A stretch of DNA of 25,285 bases. Source: JABIDZ01 sp964619405 (lineage in GTDB: Archaea; Iainarchaeota; Iainarchaeia; Iainarchaeales; JAAZKV01). Of this stretch, positions 1 to 6,883 are shown piece by piece. Made by a program: the position numbers and the translations under genes. The stretch spans positions 1 to 25,285 of the forward strand of contig CAZUCF010000013.1 of assembly GCA_964619405.1 (NCBI GenBank). The letters are read 5' to 3'. Numbering within the stretch: position 1 is the stretch's first letter; every line of letters starts with the position of its first letter. The notes beneath the pieces were generated by a model that was given only the letters and a program-made list of their open reading frames with translations, had not been told where the DNA came from and did not search any database.

Positions 1-47
1 TCTCAAACTCCAACGTAAACGTTGGAGATTTCTTTTGGGTTGATTAA
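1..47 (+). repeat. Right edge of a structured repeat, copy 1 (cut by window start)
   Basis: These 47 bases are identical to 11025-11071. They hold a hairpin with arms CTCCAACG and CGTTGGAG around a TAAA loop, followed by a T/G-rich tail ending in GGGTTGATTA. At the second copy the same block is the last of four consecutive hairpins, so here the other hairpins should lie just left of the window. The arrangement resembles the right end and omegaRNA region of IS200/IS605-type tnpB elements; that assignment is inference. Identity ends right after the TTGATTA tail, which suggests it is the element boundary. Confidence 0.7.
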
Positions 48-295
48 AAAAATTAATTAAAACACTTTTAAAAAAAACTAAAAAACAAAACAAATTAACT
101 AAAAATAAAATAATTTTAAAAAAAAGAATTTTAAAAAACAAAAACAATTAATTAAAAATAAATTAATTAAAATAATTTTTAAAAAATCTAAAAACATAAA
201 TAAAAAAAATTTATTTTTTAATTGAATTAAATAATTTTAAACAAAAATTAGTCATTCAAATCAAGTTTATAATAATTTGTGAATTAAAATATATT
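48..295. other. AT-rich intergenic stretch
   Basis: Nearly pure A/T with A-runs and short recurring AATTAATTAAAA-like blocks. I see no gene. The only functional signal is the promoter of the downstream KH gene at 266-273. Confidence 0.6.
266..273 (+). promoter_or_regulatory. TATA-like box of the KH gene
   Basis: TTTATAAT centred about 26 nt before the ATG at 296. Archaeal transcription starts about 25 nt downstream of the box centre, so the mRNA is probably leaderless. Confidence 0.55.
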
Positions 296-814
296 ATGGA
301 AGAAGAAGTAAAATTGCCTGAAGAAAGAATAGGTGTTTTGATTGGCCCAAAAGGGAACACAAGAAAAACTATTGCAAAAAAAACTAGAACGATTATAGAA
401 GTTGATTCAACAACAGGCGATGTTAGTGTTTTTGGCGAGGGAGAAGATTTTTTTAAAGCAATTGATATTGTGAAAGCGATTGGCAGAGGTTTTAGCCCAG
501 AAAACGCTTTAAAATTATTAGAAAAAGATTTTTTGTTAAAAATAATAAATATCTCAGAGTTCACTGGAAAAAACGCTTCTGCTCAAATAGCAAAAAAAGG
601 TAGGATAATTGGAAAAAAAGGGCTTGCTCGAAAAAGAATTGAAGAGGAAACTAGTTCATTAATTAGTGTTTACGGAAAAACTGTTTCAATAATAGCTAGT
701 ATAAATGATATTGATTCTGCACAAGAAGCAGTAGAATTATTGTTAAAGGGCGCAACCCATGAAACAGTTGAATCAAAATTAAAAAACATGGGGAAAACAA
801 GATTTGATTTATAA
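296..814 (+). CDS. Dim2/Pno1-like KH domain RNA-binding protein
   Basis: A 172-residue protein made of two KH domains. The first has the GxxG loop as GPKG (about residues 18-21, GVLIGPKGNTRKTI). The second has GKKG (about 102-105, GRIIGKKGLARKRIEE). Length, domain pair and the GRGFSPENAL linker match archaeal homologues of eukaryotic Dim2/Pno1. Those bind the 3' end region of small-subunit rRNA and act in ribosome maturation, in archaea also together with initiation factor aIF2 alpha. Both GxxG loops look intact, so RNA binding should be retained. The start at 296 is supported by the TATA-like box 26 nt upstream. It stands alone, 69 nt ahead of top6B, which has its own promoter. Confidence 0.85.
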   Translation: MEEEVKLPEERIGVLIGPKGNTRKTIAKKTRTIIEVDSTTGDVSVFGEGEDFFKAIDIVKAIGRGFSPENALKLLEKDFLLKIINISEFTGKNASAQIAKKGRIIGKKGLARKRIEEETSSLISVYGKTVSIIASINDIDSAQEAVELLLKGATHETVESKLKNMGKTRFDL

Positions 815-855
815 TAATAATTAGTGTGTTAAAAAATTAAAAAAATTAGATTAAC

Positions 856-863
856 TTTAAATA
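856..863 (+). promoter_or_regulatory. TATA-like box of the top6B-top6A operon
   Basis: TTTAAATA centred 24-25 nt before the ATG at 884, predicting a leaderless transcript for both topoisomerase VI subunits. Confidence 0.6.
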
Positions 864-883
864 CACATTACATTTTACATTTT

Positions 884-2575
884 ATGAGGGTTGGTGAGCA
901 TTTGGCAGAAACAGAATTAAAAGGCGATGAAACTATTATTGAAAATTCGTCAAACCTAGACAAGGCTTTCAAAGAACACTCTGTAGCAGAATTCTTTAAA
1001 AAAAACAAGCAAATGCTTGGTTTTTATGGAAAAGTAAGAACACTAACAATGATTGTTCACGAATATGTAACAAATTCTCTTGATGCTTGTGAAGAAACAG
1101 GTGTTTTACCAGTAATAGATGTAAAAATTGATGAACTTGGAAGCGAATATTATGAAGTAACTGTAACAGATAATGGCCCAGGAATTAGCCAAGAGAATGT
1201 TGGAAAAGCTTTTGGAAAATTATTAGCTGGAACAAAATTTCACAGACTAATACAATCAAGAGGACAACAAGGAATTGGTTGTTCTGGTTGCACAATGCTA
1301 AGCCAAATGACTACTGGGAAAGCAACAAAAATTATTACTGGGAGAAAAGGAAAAAAACCAATTTCGTTGGAAATAACTATTGACCCAAAACACAATGAAC
1401 CAAAAATAACTAATTTGAAAGAATTAGATAAAGCATTTGTTGGAACAGCAGTTCAATCAAAATTCAAAGGAGTATTATACAGAGATTCAGAACAAGGCCC
1501 TCTAGAATATCTTAAGAGAACAGCAATAGCTAATCCACACGCACAAATTTCTTTCAGAGACCCACAAGCACAAAAAATTGTTTTTAAAAGAACACACGAC
1601 AAAATTCCTGAATTACCAAAGGAAGTTAAACCTCACCCAAAAGGAATTACTGTTGACGAAATAATAACAATGGTTAAGACAACAAAAGCGAGAACAATAC
1701 AAAGTTTTATTTTAAATGATTTTGATAGAACAGGAGCAAAATCAGTTCAAGAAATAAAAAATAGAGTAAATTTTGACATGAACAAGGATCCCAAAAAAGT
1801 TTCTTGGGAAGAATCAGAAGAAATTGTTAAAGCTTTTAAAGAAATTGATTTTATTGCTCCAAGTGTTGATGCTTTACGACCAATAGGCGAAGAACAAATA
1901 ACAAAATCATTGAATAGTATAATCAAACCAGAATTTTTAACTGTCCTAACAAGAAAACCAGCTGTTTATGCTGGTGGTTTTCCATTCCAAGTTGAAATAG
2001 CAATTGCTTTTGGCGGGGAAGCAGGTAGGAATACTGTTGACGGAAAAAAAATGGAGATAATGCGTTTTGCAAACAGAGTACCATTACCATTTGATGCTGG
2101 AAATTGTGCGCTAACCCACGCAGTACAAAGTATTGATTGGAAAAGATATAATATAAAAGATGCTGAGAACTCACCAGTAACAATATTCATTAATTTTATT
2201 TCAGTGCACATTCCTTACACGGGAGCAGGAAAACAAAGTGTTGCTGATGAAGAAGAAGTTTTAGAAGAAGTAAGACTTGCTCTAATGAATACTGGTAGAA
2301 GAGCAGGAATATATATTTCACATAAAAGAAAAGAAGAAGAAAATCAATTAAAAAGAAAAATGTTTTACAAGTATATTCCAGAAATAGCAAGAGCATTAAA
2401 TAGTATTACAAAAGAAAACGAGGATTTAATAAAAAAGAAAATGGAGAAATTAGTTTTAGAAAAATTAAAATTGGACGAAGCAAAAGACGCTGAAGAAATG
2501 AAATTATTAGAAGAAAAAATGGATAATGATTCAAAGAGCAGCATTCATATCGAAAATAAAAAAAAGAAAAAATAG
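884..2575 (+). CDS. top6B: Type II DNA topoisomerase VI subunit B
   Basis: ATPase subunit of topoisomerase VI, which with subunit A relaxes and decatenates DNA by ATP-dependent strand passage. The GHKL (Bergerat) ATP fold is plain: the N-box EYVTNSLDACE (about residues 60-70, Asn64 chelating Mg), the DNGPGI loop (about 97-101) and the glycine-rich GQQGIGCSG lid. A helix-two-turns-helix and transducer region follow. At 563 residues it is slightly longer than typical homologues of about 530, with a short N-terminal extension and a Lys-rich tail that ends in a run of lysines. The start at 884 sits at the predicted leaderless start 24-25 nt after a TATA-like box. Subunit A follows within about 10 nt. 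Confidence 0.97.
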   Translation: MRVGEHLAETELKGDETIIENSSNLDKAFKEHSVAEFFKKNKQMLGFYGKVRTLTMIVHEYVTNSLDACEETGVLPVIDVKIDELGSEYYEVTVTDNGPGISQENVGKAFGKLLAGTKFHRLIQSRGQQGIGCSGCTMLSQMTTGKATKIITGRKGKKPISLEITIDPKHNEPKITNLKELDKAFVGTAVQSKFKGVLYRDSEQGPLEYLKRTAIANPHAQISFRDPQAQKIVFKRTHDKIPELPKEVKPHPKGITVDEIITMVKTTKARTIQSFILNDFDRTGAKSVQEIKNRVNFDMNKDPKKVSWEESEEIVKAFKEIDFIAPSVDALRPIGEEQITKSLNSIIKPEFLTVLTRKPAVYAGGFPFQVEIAIAFGGEAGRNTVDGKKMEIMRFANRVPLPFDAGNCALTHAVQSIDWKRYNIKDAENSPVTIFINFISVHIPYTGAGKQSVADEEEVLEEVRLALMNTGRRAGIYISHKRKEEENQLKRKMFYKYIPEIARALNSITKENEDLIKKKMEKLVLEKLKLDEAKDAEEMKLLEEKMDNDSKSSIHIENKKKKK

Positions 2576-2580
2576 GTGAT
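2575..2580 (+). promoter_or_regulatory. Shine-Dalgarno motif for top6A
   Basis: GGTGAT, complementary to the 16S rRNA 3' end (ATCACC), overlaps the last base of the top6B stop codon. It lies 5 nt before GTG 2586. It also overlaps the possible TTG at 2580, so GTG is the better start. Confidence 0.5.
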
Positions 2581-2585
2581 TGAAA

Positions 2586-3740
2586 GTGAAGGAAAATAAA
2601 ACAGGGACACGAAAAGCAATAAGTGTAAAAAAAGATAGAGAAATAGCAACACCTAAAGAAATTGCTGGGAGAATAAAAAAGACTTCTGAAGAAATAGTAA
2701 AAGAAATAAAATCTAATAAGGATCCTAGTTTTACAACAATGCAAAGAGGAAAAGGAAATGTTGTGTGGGATAATGATAAAGGCTACTTGGGTTTGGGAGA
2801 CAAAACAATAACAAGAAACTTTTTGAATGTAGCACACGCAAGAAAGTTCATGCAAACAAGCATGATTATGGCGAAAACAAGTGATTATTTGTTACACAAT
2901 AAAACAGCGAGTATCAGAGAAATTTATTATGAATTAAAACACACTATTGAAGGAACAAAAGAAAACACTTTTGAAGGACAAGATGAATCTGATCCAGTAA
3001 TAGTTGATTTAGAGCACAGTGTTAATACTATAAGAGAAAAACTTAATTTGCACGCAAACCCAAAAGGAACTCTTTATGGAAACATAACATTAAAAGACAA
3101 AATGCATTTCAACGATAAATTTAATGCCTCAAAATTAGGTAGGGGGGGCTGGAGCATAATGTCACGAATAGAACCCGAAGAAATAGAATTATTAGAAACT
3201 GACGCAGAATACTTGCTTGTAGTAGAAACAGAAGCAATGTTTGAAAGACTAATAGAAGAAGGTTTTCCCAAAAAAAATAAGTGCTTGTTAATAGGAGTAG
3301 GAGGACAAGCGGCACGAGGAGCGAGAAGACTAGTACACAGAGTACACAACGAATTAGAAATGCCAGTATACGTTTTTACTGACGGGGACCCTTATGGTTG
3401 GTACATTTACTCAGTAATTAAACAAGGCTCAATGGCCCTAGCAGCCCACTCAGAATTTATGTCTGTTCCTGATTCAAAATACATTGGAATGACTTTAGAC
3501 GATGTTGAAACATACAAACTACAAAATGTTACAGAAAACATGAAAGAAGGAGATATTAAAAGAGCAAAAGAAATGATTGAATATCCTTGGTTCCAAAACA
3601 AGGAGTGGCAAAGACAATTAGAAAAAGCATTAAAAGAAAAAATTAGAATAGAACAACAAGCACTAGCAAACAGAAAATTAGACTTTGTGGCAACAACATA
3701 CCTACCAGAAAAAATTGGTAACAAGGATTTCCTACCATAA
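2586..3740 (+). CDS. top6A: Type II DNA topoisomerase VI subunit A
   Basis: DNA-cleaving subunit of topoisomerase VI, the archaeal relative of meiotic Spo11. The winged-helix CAP domain carries the catalytic tyrosine, by family alignment the second Tyr of REIYYELKHT (about residue 115). The Toprim domain follows with LLIGVGGQAARGARRL and the acidic DGDPYGW motif that binds Mg. About 384 residues is the usual length. The gene is translated from the top6B mRNA. GTG at 2586 has a GGTGAT Shine-Dalgarno motif 5 nt upstream. A TTG at 2580 would add two residues but overlaps that motif. The gene ends 10 nt from the convergent HTH-repeat gene. Confidence 0.95.
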   Translation: MKENKTGTRKAISVKKDREIATPKEIAGRIKKTSEEIVKEIKSNKDPSFTTMQRGKGNVVWDNDKGYLGLGDKTITRNFLNVAHARKFMQTSMIMAKTSDYLLHNKTASIREIYYELKHTIEGTKENTFEGQDESDPVIVDLEHSVNTIREKLNLHANPKGTLYGNITLKDKMHFNDKFNASKLGRGGWSIMSRIEPEEIELLETDAEYLLVVETEAMFERLIEEGFPKKNKCLLIGVGGQAARGARRLVHRVHNELEMPVYVFTDGDPYGWYIYSVIKQGSMALAAHSEFMSVPDSKYIGMTLDDVETYKLQNVTENMKEGDIKRAKEMIEYPWFQNKEWQRQLEKALKEKIRIEQQALANRKLDFVATTYLPEKIGNKDFLP

Positions 3741-3750
3741 AATAATTTTG

Positions 3751-4227
3751 TTATAATTTTGATCTTTTTGGTTGATCACTCTTAGTTCGCCTAATTAAAG
3801 GATTATCACTTTTAGAATATTCTTTTTCAATTGAATCTAAAACTATTTTTACAAATTTTTTTTCTCCACCAAATTTTTGTTGAAGCATATTAACTGAAAC
3901 AGGAATCTTTTTTAACCGACAATTATTAATAAAAACAACCATCCTTTTTCTACGAGAAACAAGTTTTCTTAAAAGATAAGGGCGAGTCCTCTTCAATGAT
4001 TCAACTTTTATTCTTTTAACAAGAGGATTATTATCTGGAATTTGCCCTAACCTATTCAATTCAACAATATATTTTATTATTGTTGCCCGCCTAACTCTTA
4101 AAATATCAGCTAATGAATTAAGTGTTAATACTCTTGAAGAATTTACTAATTGAGATAGCTCATTTAGTTTATTTTTACTAATACGTTTATAATTACCCTT
4201 TCTTTTTACTTTATTTGAAACACGCAT
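3751..4227 (-). CDS. Small basic protein with two HTH-like repeats
   Basis: I do not recognise a named family. The 158-residue product is very rich in Lys and Arg. It appears to consist of two related halves. Each has a helix-rich segment resembling a helix-turn-helix (about residues 34-60, LNSLADILRVRRATIIKYI, and about 109-135) and ends in a similar signature: DNNPLVKR (65-72) and DNPLIRR (141-147), each followed by a K/R-rich tail. This looks like an internal duplication with a period near 76 residues. It starts 25 nt after the mre11 stop on the same strand, with a weak TGTGAT Shine-Dalgarno motif, so it is probably co-transcribed with mre11. A nucleic-acid-binding role is likely but unproven. 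Confidence 0.7.
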   Translation of the reverse strand: MRVSNKVKRKGNYKRISKNKLNELSQLVNSSRVLTLNSLADILRVRRATIIKYIVELNRLGQIPDNNPLVKRIKVESLKRTRPYLLRKLVSRRKRMVVFINNCRLKKIPVSVNMLQQKFGGEKKFVKIVLDSIEKEYSKSDNPLIRRTKSDQPKRSKL

Positions 4228-4252
4228 AATATCACATTTTTAATAAAAAAAT

Positions 4253-5449
4253 TCATTTCAACAATTCTTTCTCAGCTTTCTCTAACTCGTTCTCAGATAA
4301 TAAACTAAAAACTTCTCTAGTATCAAAATTTGTTAGATTTGCTTCATCCACATTCTTTTCAAGAATATTTATTCCTAATTCAATAATACTTTTTTTTTGA
4401 CCTTGCATTTCTTTTAAATAATCTAATTTTTTTTTGAAAGACCCGACCTCAAAACTTTTTGTAACCGAAAAAATTGCTTTGTCTTCAGGCAAATTCAAAA
4501 CAATATCTTTTTGCGAAAACCCCTTTGCAATTGTTCCAACCAATTTAAATCTTATCAATGGTTTCAAATCAAAATTTTGTGAGAGAATAGAATTAATTTG
4601 CTCGCTAACAATACTAATCACTTCTTCTGGTTTAGCATCCACAAACTTAATTTTTTTATAAAACAATTTTCTCTGAATTTTGAAAGGAATAAAAGACAAT
4701 TTTTTTGTAATAGTATCAAATAAAAAAACACCTTTCTCTTTTTCTGATTCAAGTGACTTCATTTGAGTATAAATAGTTGAACCACACAACAAAAAATTTT
4801 TTCCATCAAGTTTTTGCTCACTAATCCAATGTAAGTGCCCATTAATAATCAAATCAAAATCTTTTGGCAAGTCTGACAAAGAAAGAGAAGCAATTGAATC
4901 ATCATCAAAAGGCAAGAATTCTGTAAACGATTGGTGTAATAAAAGCAAGTTACAATAACCTTGAATTGGTTTCGGAGAATAATTCTCAAAAACTTTTTTA
5001 GCAAATTTTTCTGGGATGCCACCCATCCCATGAACAAAAACTTTTTCACCATTTTTTTCTAAGACAGCATAACAATTATGAATATGACACAAACAATTAC
5101 TTTTTTCTAAAACATCAATTGCGTTAGCAAAATCTTTTCCCCTGTGTTCATGAGTACCGTGAATAGCAATAATAGGAATACCTTTAACCAATACTTTTTC
5201 CTCAAAATCATTCTTCACTTTGCAAACAAATTTGAACCCATTAGAATTTTTTTCAAAACAATTAAAAGTTTTTAACCATGTTTCTTGATCAGGAACCGCA
5301 TGGTCAAATAAATCACCAGCATGAAGAATAAAATCAACATTATTTTCTTGAAAAATTTCTAACACTTCTTTAAAACGAGAAAATGCCTCTTCTTTCCTAT
5401 CATCATTACCAAAACCCAAGTGGGTATCCGAAAAAACTCCTAAAAGCAT
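4253..5449 (-). CDS. mre11: Mre11/SbcD-type DNA repair exonuclease
   Basis: Calcineurin-like metallophosphoesterase of the Mre11 group, which processes DNA double-strand ends, usually with the ATPase Rad50. Metal-binding motifs run in order: DTHLG (Asp8, His10), GDLFDH (about 45-50), HGTHEHRG (about 97-103), a His in LLLLHQSF and GHLHW. In many family members the third motif is GNHD or GSHD, so Thr replaces the usual Asn/Ser here; the following His is kept. About 398 residues, with a C-terminal Lys/Glu-rich helical region suited to contact Rad50. No rad50, herA or nurA is in the window. The ATG at 5449 lies 27 nt after a TATA-like box. The downstream gene is the HTH-repeat protein. Confidence 0.9.
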   Translation of the reverse strand: MLLGVFSDTHLGFGNDDRKEEAFSRFKEVLEIFQENNVDFILHAGDLFDHAVPDQETWLKTFNCFEKNSNGFKFVCKVKNDFEEKVLVKGIPIIAIHGTHEHRGKDFANAIDVLEKSNCLCHIHNCYAVLEKNGEKVFVHGMGGIPEKFAKKVFENYSPKPIQGYCNLLLLHQSFTEFLPFDDDSIASLSLSDLPKDFDLIINGHLHWISEQKLDGKNFLLCGSTIYTQMKSLESEKEKGVFLFDTITKKLSFIPFKIQRKLFYKKIKFVDAKPEEVISIVSEQINSILSQNFDLKPLIRFKLVGTIAKGFSQKDIVLNLPEDKAIFSVTKSFEVGSFKKKLDYLKEMQGQKKSIIELGINILEKNVDEANLTNFDTREVFSLLSENELEKAEKELLK

Positions 5450-5472
5450 AACAAAAATATGAAAGAAATTGT

Positions 5473-5480
5473 TTTTATAA
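5473..5480 (-). promoter_or_regulatory. TATA-like box of mre11
   Basis: On the minus strand TTATAAAA, centred about 27 nt before the ATG at 5449, predicting a leaderless or near-leaderless mRNA. Confidence 0.5.
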
Positions 5481-5523
5481 CATTGGAAAAAAACAAAAAA
5501 GTTTAAATATTAAATTGCTAAAT

Positions 5524-6324
5524 TCACAAATCTAAAAGAGGAGCAAATGATTTAACACCTATTTTTTTGTCAATACTTTTCTTAGCATTAATATTTCTAA
5601 CATCACAAAAAAAAGCATTAACACTATCACTCTTATAAAAACTAATTGCTTCTTCCAAAAAAATATTTTTTACTGAAAAAGAATCAAAACCAACAATTTT
5701 TTTGCCAACAACAAATACTCTACAACCACTCTTCAATAATAACAAAACCATTTTTTTGGAATCAACAATATTATTAGCAATCAAAACAACATTTCCTTGT
5801 GAACCAATAGGCATTCCTTTTGCACCATCAAAACCATTAAAATAAAAAAAAGCCTTGTCTTTAAAAACAATTAAATTTAATTGTGTTTTGGGGTTAGACA
5901 AATTCACTTTAGTATTAGGAATAATTGAAAGAATTTTTGAACCTAATTCAATCTCAAATTCTTTTGACTTCTCTTTAACAAAACTCTTGCATCGCACAGC
6001 AAACTCACCAAAAATATTTTTGTCACAAATTTTTAGTGCTTTTTCACAAACATTATCAAAACCAATTACTTTTTCGCATTGAGCAGGAATCAAATAATAT
6101 AATCCAAAACAATTTTTTAAAACAAAAATAATCTTTTCTATTTCAATAGTATAAATGAAAACACGACCAGCACTAATATTGATAGAAGAATAATTAATAT
6201 TGTTTTTTTCTAAAATATAAGAAATATTTTTTTTTAAAATAGAGTGAATCCTTTCTTGGACCTTATTGCTTTTCAAAGATACTTCAGGAGCAATTATTGC
6301 AATAACACAATTTGGTTCAAACAT
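5524..6324 (-). CDS. ThiI-like THUMP protein with degenerate, shortened PP-loop domain
   Basis: The layout follows ThiI, the tRNA 4-thiouridine synthase: an N-terminal ferredoxin-like part (residues 1-80), a THUMP RNA-binding domain (about 85-165), then the ThiI hallmark GMPIGSQG (170-177). In ThiI that hallmark is followed by the ATP-binding PP-loop SGGFDS. Here the aligned residues are NNIVDS (184-189): both glycines are gone, only Asp-Ser remain. The downstream KSGCRVFVV matches ThiI again. The protein stops at 266 residues, about 80 after the loop, against 380-480 for active enzymes. ATP-dependent thiolation therefore looks impossible; tRNA binding may persist. The reading frame is intact and has a TATA-like box 26 nt upstream, so it is probably expressed. 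Confidence 0.75.
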   Translation of the reverse strand: MFEPNCVIAIIAPEVSLKSNKVQERIHSILKKNISYILEKNNINYSSINISAGRVFIYTIEIEKIIFVLKNCFGLYYLIPAQCEKVIGFDNVCEKALKICDKNIFGEFAVRCKSFVKEKSKEFEIELGSKILSIIPNTKVNLSNPKTQLNLIVFKDKAFFYFNGFDGAKGMPIGSQGNVVLIANNIVDSKKMVLLLLKSGCRVFVVGKKIVGFDSFSVKNIFLEEAISFYKSDSVNAFFCDVRNINAKKSIDKKIGVKSFAPLLDL

Positions 6325-6346
6325 GAAACAATTAGAATAGAAAAAG

Positions 6347-6353
6347 TATTTAA
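6347..6353 (-). promoter_or_regulatory. TATA-like box of the ThiI-like gene
   Basis: TTAAATA on the minus strand, centred 26 nt before the ATG at 6324. It lies just past the T-run that follows tRNA-Gly on the same strand. Confidence 0.5.
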
Positions 6354-6367
6354 GTAAAAACCAAAAG

Positions 6368-6376
6368 AAAAAAAAA
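6368..6376 (-). terminator. Oligo-T terminator after tRNA-Gly
   Basis: Nine consecutive T on the minus strand, beginning 18 nt after the tRNA discriminator base. T-runs end transcription in archaea. Confidence 0.45.
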
Positions 6377-6393
6377 GTAATTAGAGAATTTAG

Positions 6394-6525
6394 TGCAGCT
6401 GCCGGGATTTGAACCCGAGACGCGACCTATTTCCAACTAGTCCATCAAGCCTTGCGAAGACGGACCCTTCGCGAGCCTTAAAAAAGTTCTGGGAAGGTCG
6501 TATGATACCACTTCACTACAACTGC
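6394..6525 (-). tRNA. tRNA-Gly(CCC) with a 61-nt intron
   Basis: Cloverleaf read on the minus strand. The acceptor GCAGTTG pairs with CAGCTGC and the discriminator is A at 6394. The D arm is GTGA/TCAT with GG in the loop. The anticodon stem CGACC pairs with GGTCG, the anticodon CCC is at 6491-6493 after T33, and the T loop is TTCAAAT. CCA is not encoded. The anticodon loop is split after A37 by an intron at 6429-6489. The pre-tRNA forms a textbook bulge-helix-bulge: anticodon stem, ATA bulge, central helix TTCC/GGAA, CAG bulge, outer helix AACT/AGTT. The intron also has a hairpin with GCGAAG/CTTCGC arms. A TATA-like CTTTTTAAA lies at 6556-6564. Confidence 0.93.
6429..6489 (-). other. Intron of tRNA-Gly(CCC), position 37/38
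   Basis: Bounded by the two three-base bulges of a canonical hBHBh' motif, with a perfect 4-bp central helix (TTCC/GGAA) and a perfect 4-bp outer helix (AACT/AGTT). The splicing endonuclease would cut after A37 (6490) and before A38 (6428). An internal 6-bp stem lies at 6454-6459 with 6467-6472. Confidence 0.85.
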
Positions 6526-6555
6526 TAAAAAATAATTAAATTAACTAAACTTTAA

Positions 6556-6564
6556 CTTTTTAAA
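6556..6564 (-). promoter_or_regulatory. TATA-like box of tRNA-Gly
   Basis: TTTAAAAAG on the minus strand, centred about 35 nt before the mature 5' end, leaving room for a short 5' leader removed by RNase P. Confidence 0.4.
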
Positions 6565-6670
6565 CAAGACGGAATTGAAATTATTTGCCAAGTTAATGGC
6601 TTGTTAAAAACATTTTTTGACAAAGTTTTTGGTTGATAATTTAAAAGCCAAAATTTTAGGAAAAATATTG

Positions 6671-6756
6671 TTTTTGACCAACCTTTTCGTAAAAGGTTGC
6701 AGGGCTACCAAAGGTGCTCAATTTTTGATCAACCTTTTCATAAAAGGTTGCAGGGG
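6671..6756 (+). repeat. 51-nt-spaced duplicated hairpin running into tRNA-Cys
   Basis: Two copies of a 34-nt block start at 6671 and 6722 with two differences. Each contains a 9-bp hairpin, arms CAACCTTTT and AAAAGGTTG, with a CGT or CAT loop, followed by CAGGG. In the second copy the last G of the hairpin is base 1 of tRNA-Cys and CAGGGG continues its acceptor strand. The first copy looks like a truncated duplicate of the upstream region and the first few bases of the tRNA. The two differences are loop or flank changes, so both stems remain perfect. Confidence 0.75.
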
Positions 6757-6883
6757 TGGCAGATCGGTTATGCACTCGCCTGCAGGGCTCCTTTCGCCGA
6801 GCCGGAGCGAAGCATTGTCTTCACTTCGTTCGACAAAGCAGCGAAGTCAGCGAGTTAGGGGGGTTCAACTCCCTCCCCTTGCT
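6750..6883 (+). tRNA. tRNA-Cys(GCA) with a roughly 63-nt intron
   Basis: The acceptor GCAGGGG pairs with CCCTTGC (one G-U) and the discriminator U at 6883 is the tRNA-Cys identity base. The D stem is GCA/TGC with GG in the loop. The anticodon stem CTCGC (6775-6779) pairs with GCGAG (6850-6854), T33 precedes anticodon GCA at 6782-6784, and the T arm is GGGGG-TTCAACT-CCCTC. The anticodon loop is split after G37 (6785); exon 2 resumes at A38 (6849). CCA is not encoded. The 5' end is also the last base of a 9-bp upstream hairpin. No clear TATA box is visible. An 89-codon open frame over this locus is spurious. Confidence 0.9.
6786..6848 (+). other. Intron of tRNA-Cys(GCA), position 37/38 (boundaries inferred)
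   Basis: GC-rich against its surroundings. A bulge-helix-bulge can be drawn: anticodon stem, TCA bulge, central helix CTGC/GAAG with one G.A mismatch, AGG bulge, then GCT/AGC. It is more relaxed than in tRNA-Gly. A further stem GCATTGTC/GACAAAGC (one mismatch) fits inside the intron. Alternative foldings such as GGCTC/GAGCC compete, so the exact cut sites are less certain. Confidence 0.65.

Noticed and set aside
2406..2855. 149-codon frame antisense across the top6B/top6A junction
   Set aside because: Composition is Phe/Ser/Tyr/Cys-rich as expected from the reverse complement of A-rich genes; no promoter and no family.
3074..3349. Frames antisense to top6A
   Set aside because: Shadow frames of a conserved gene; no independent support.
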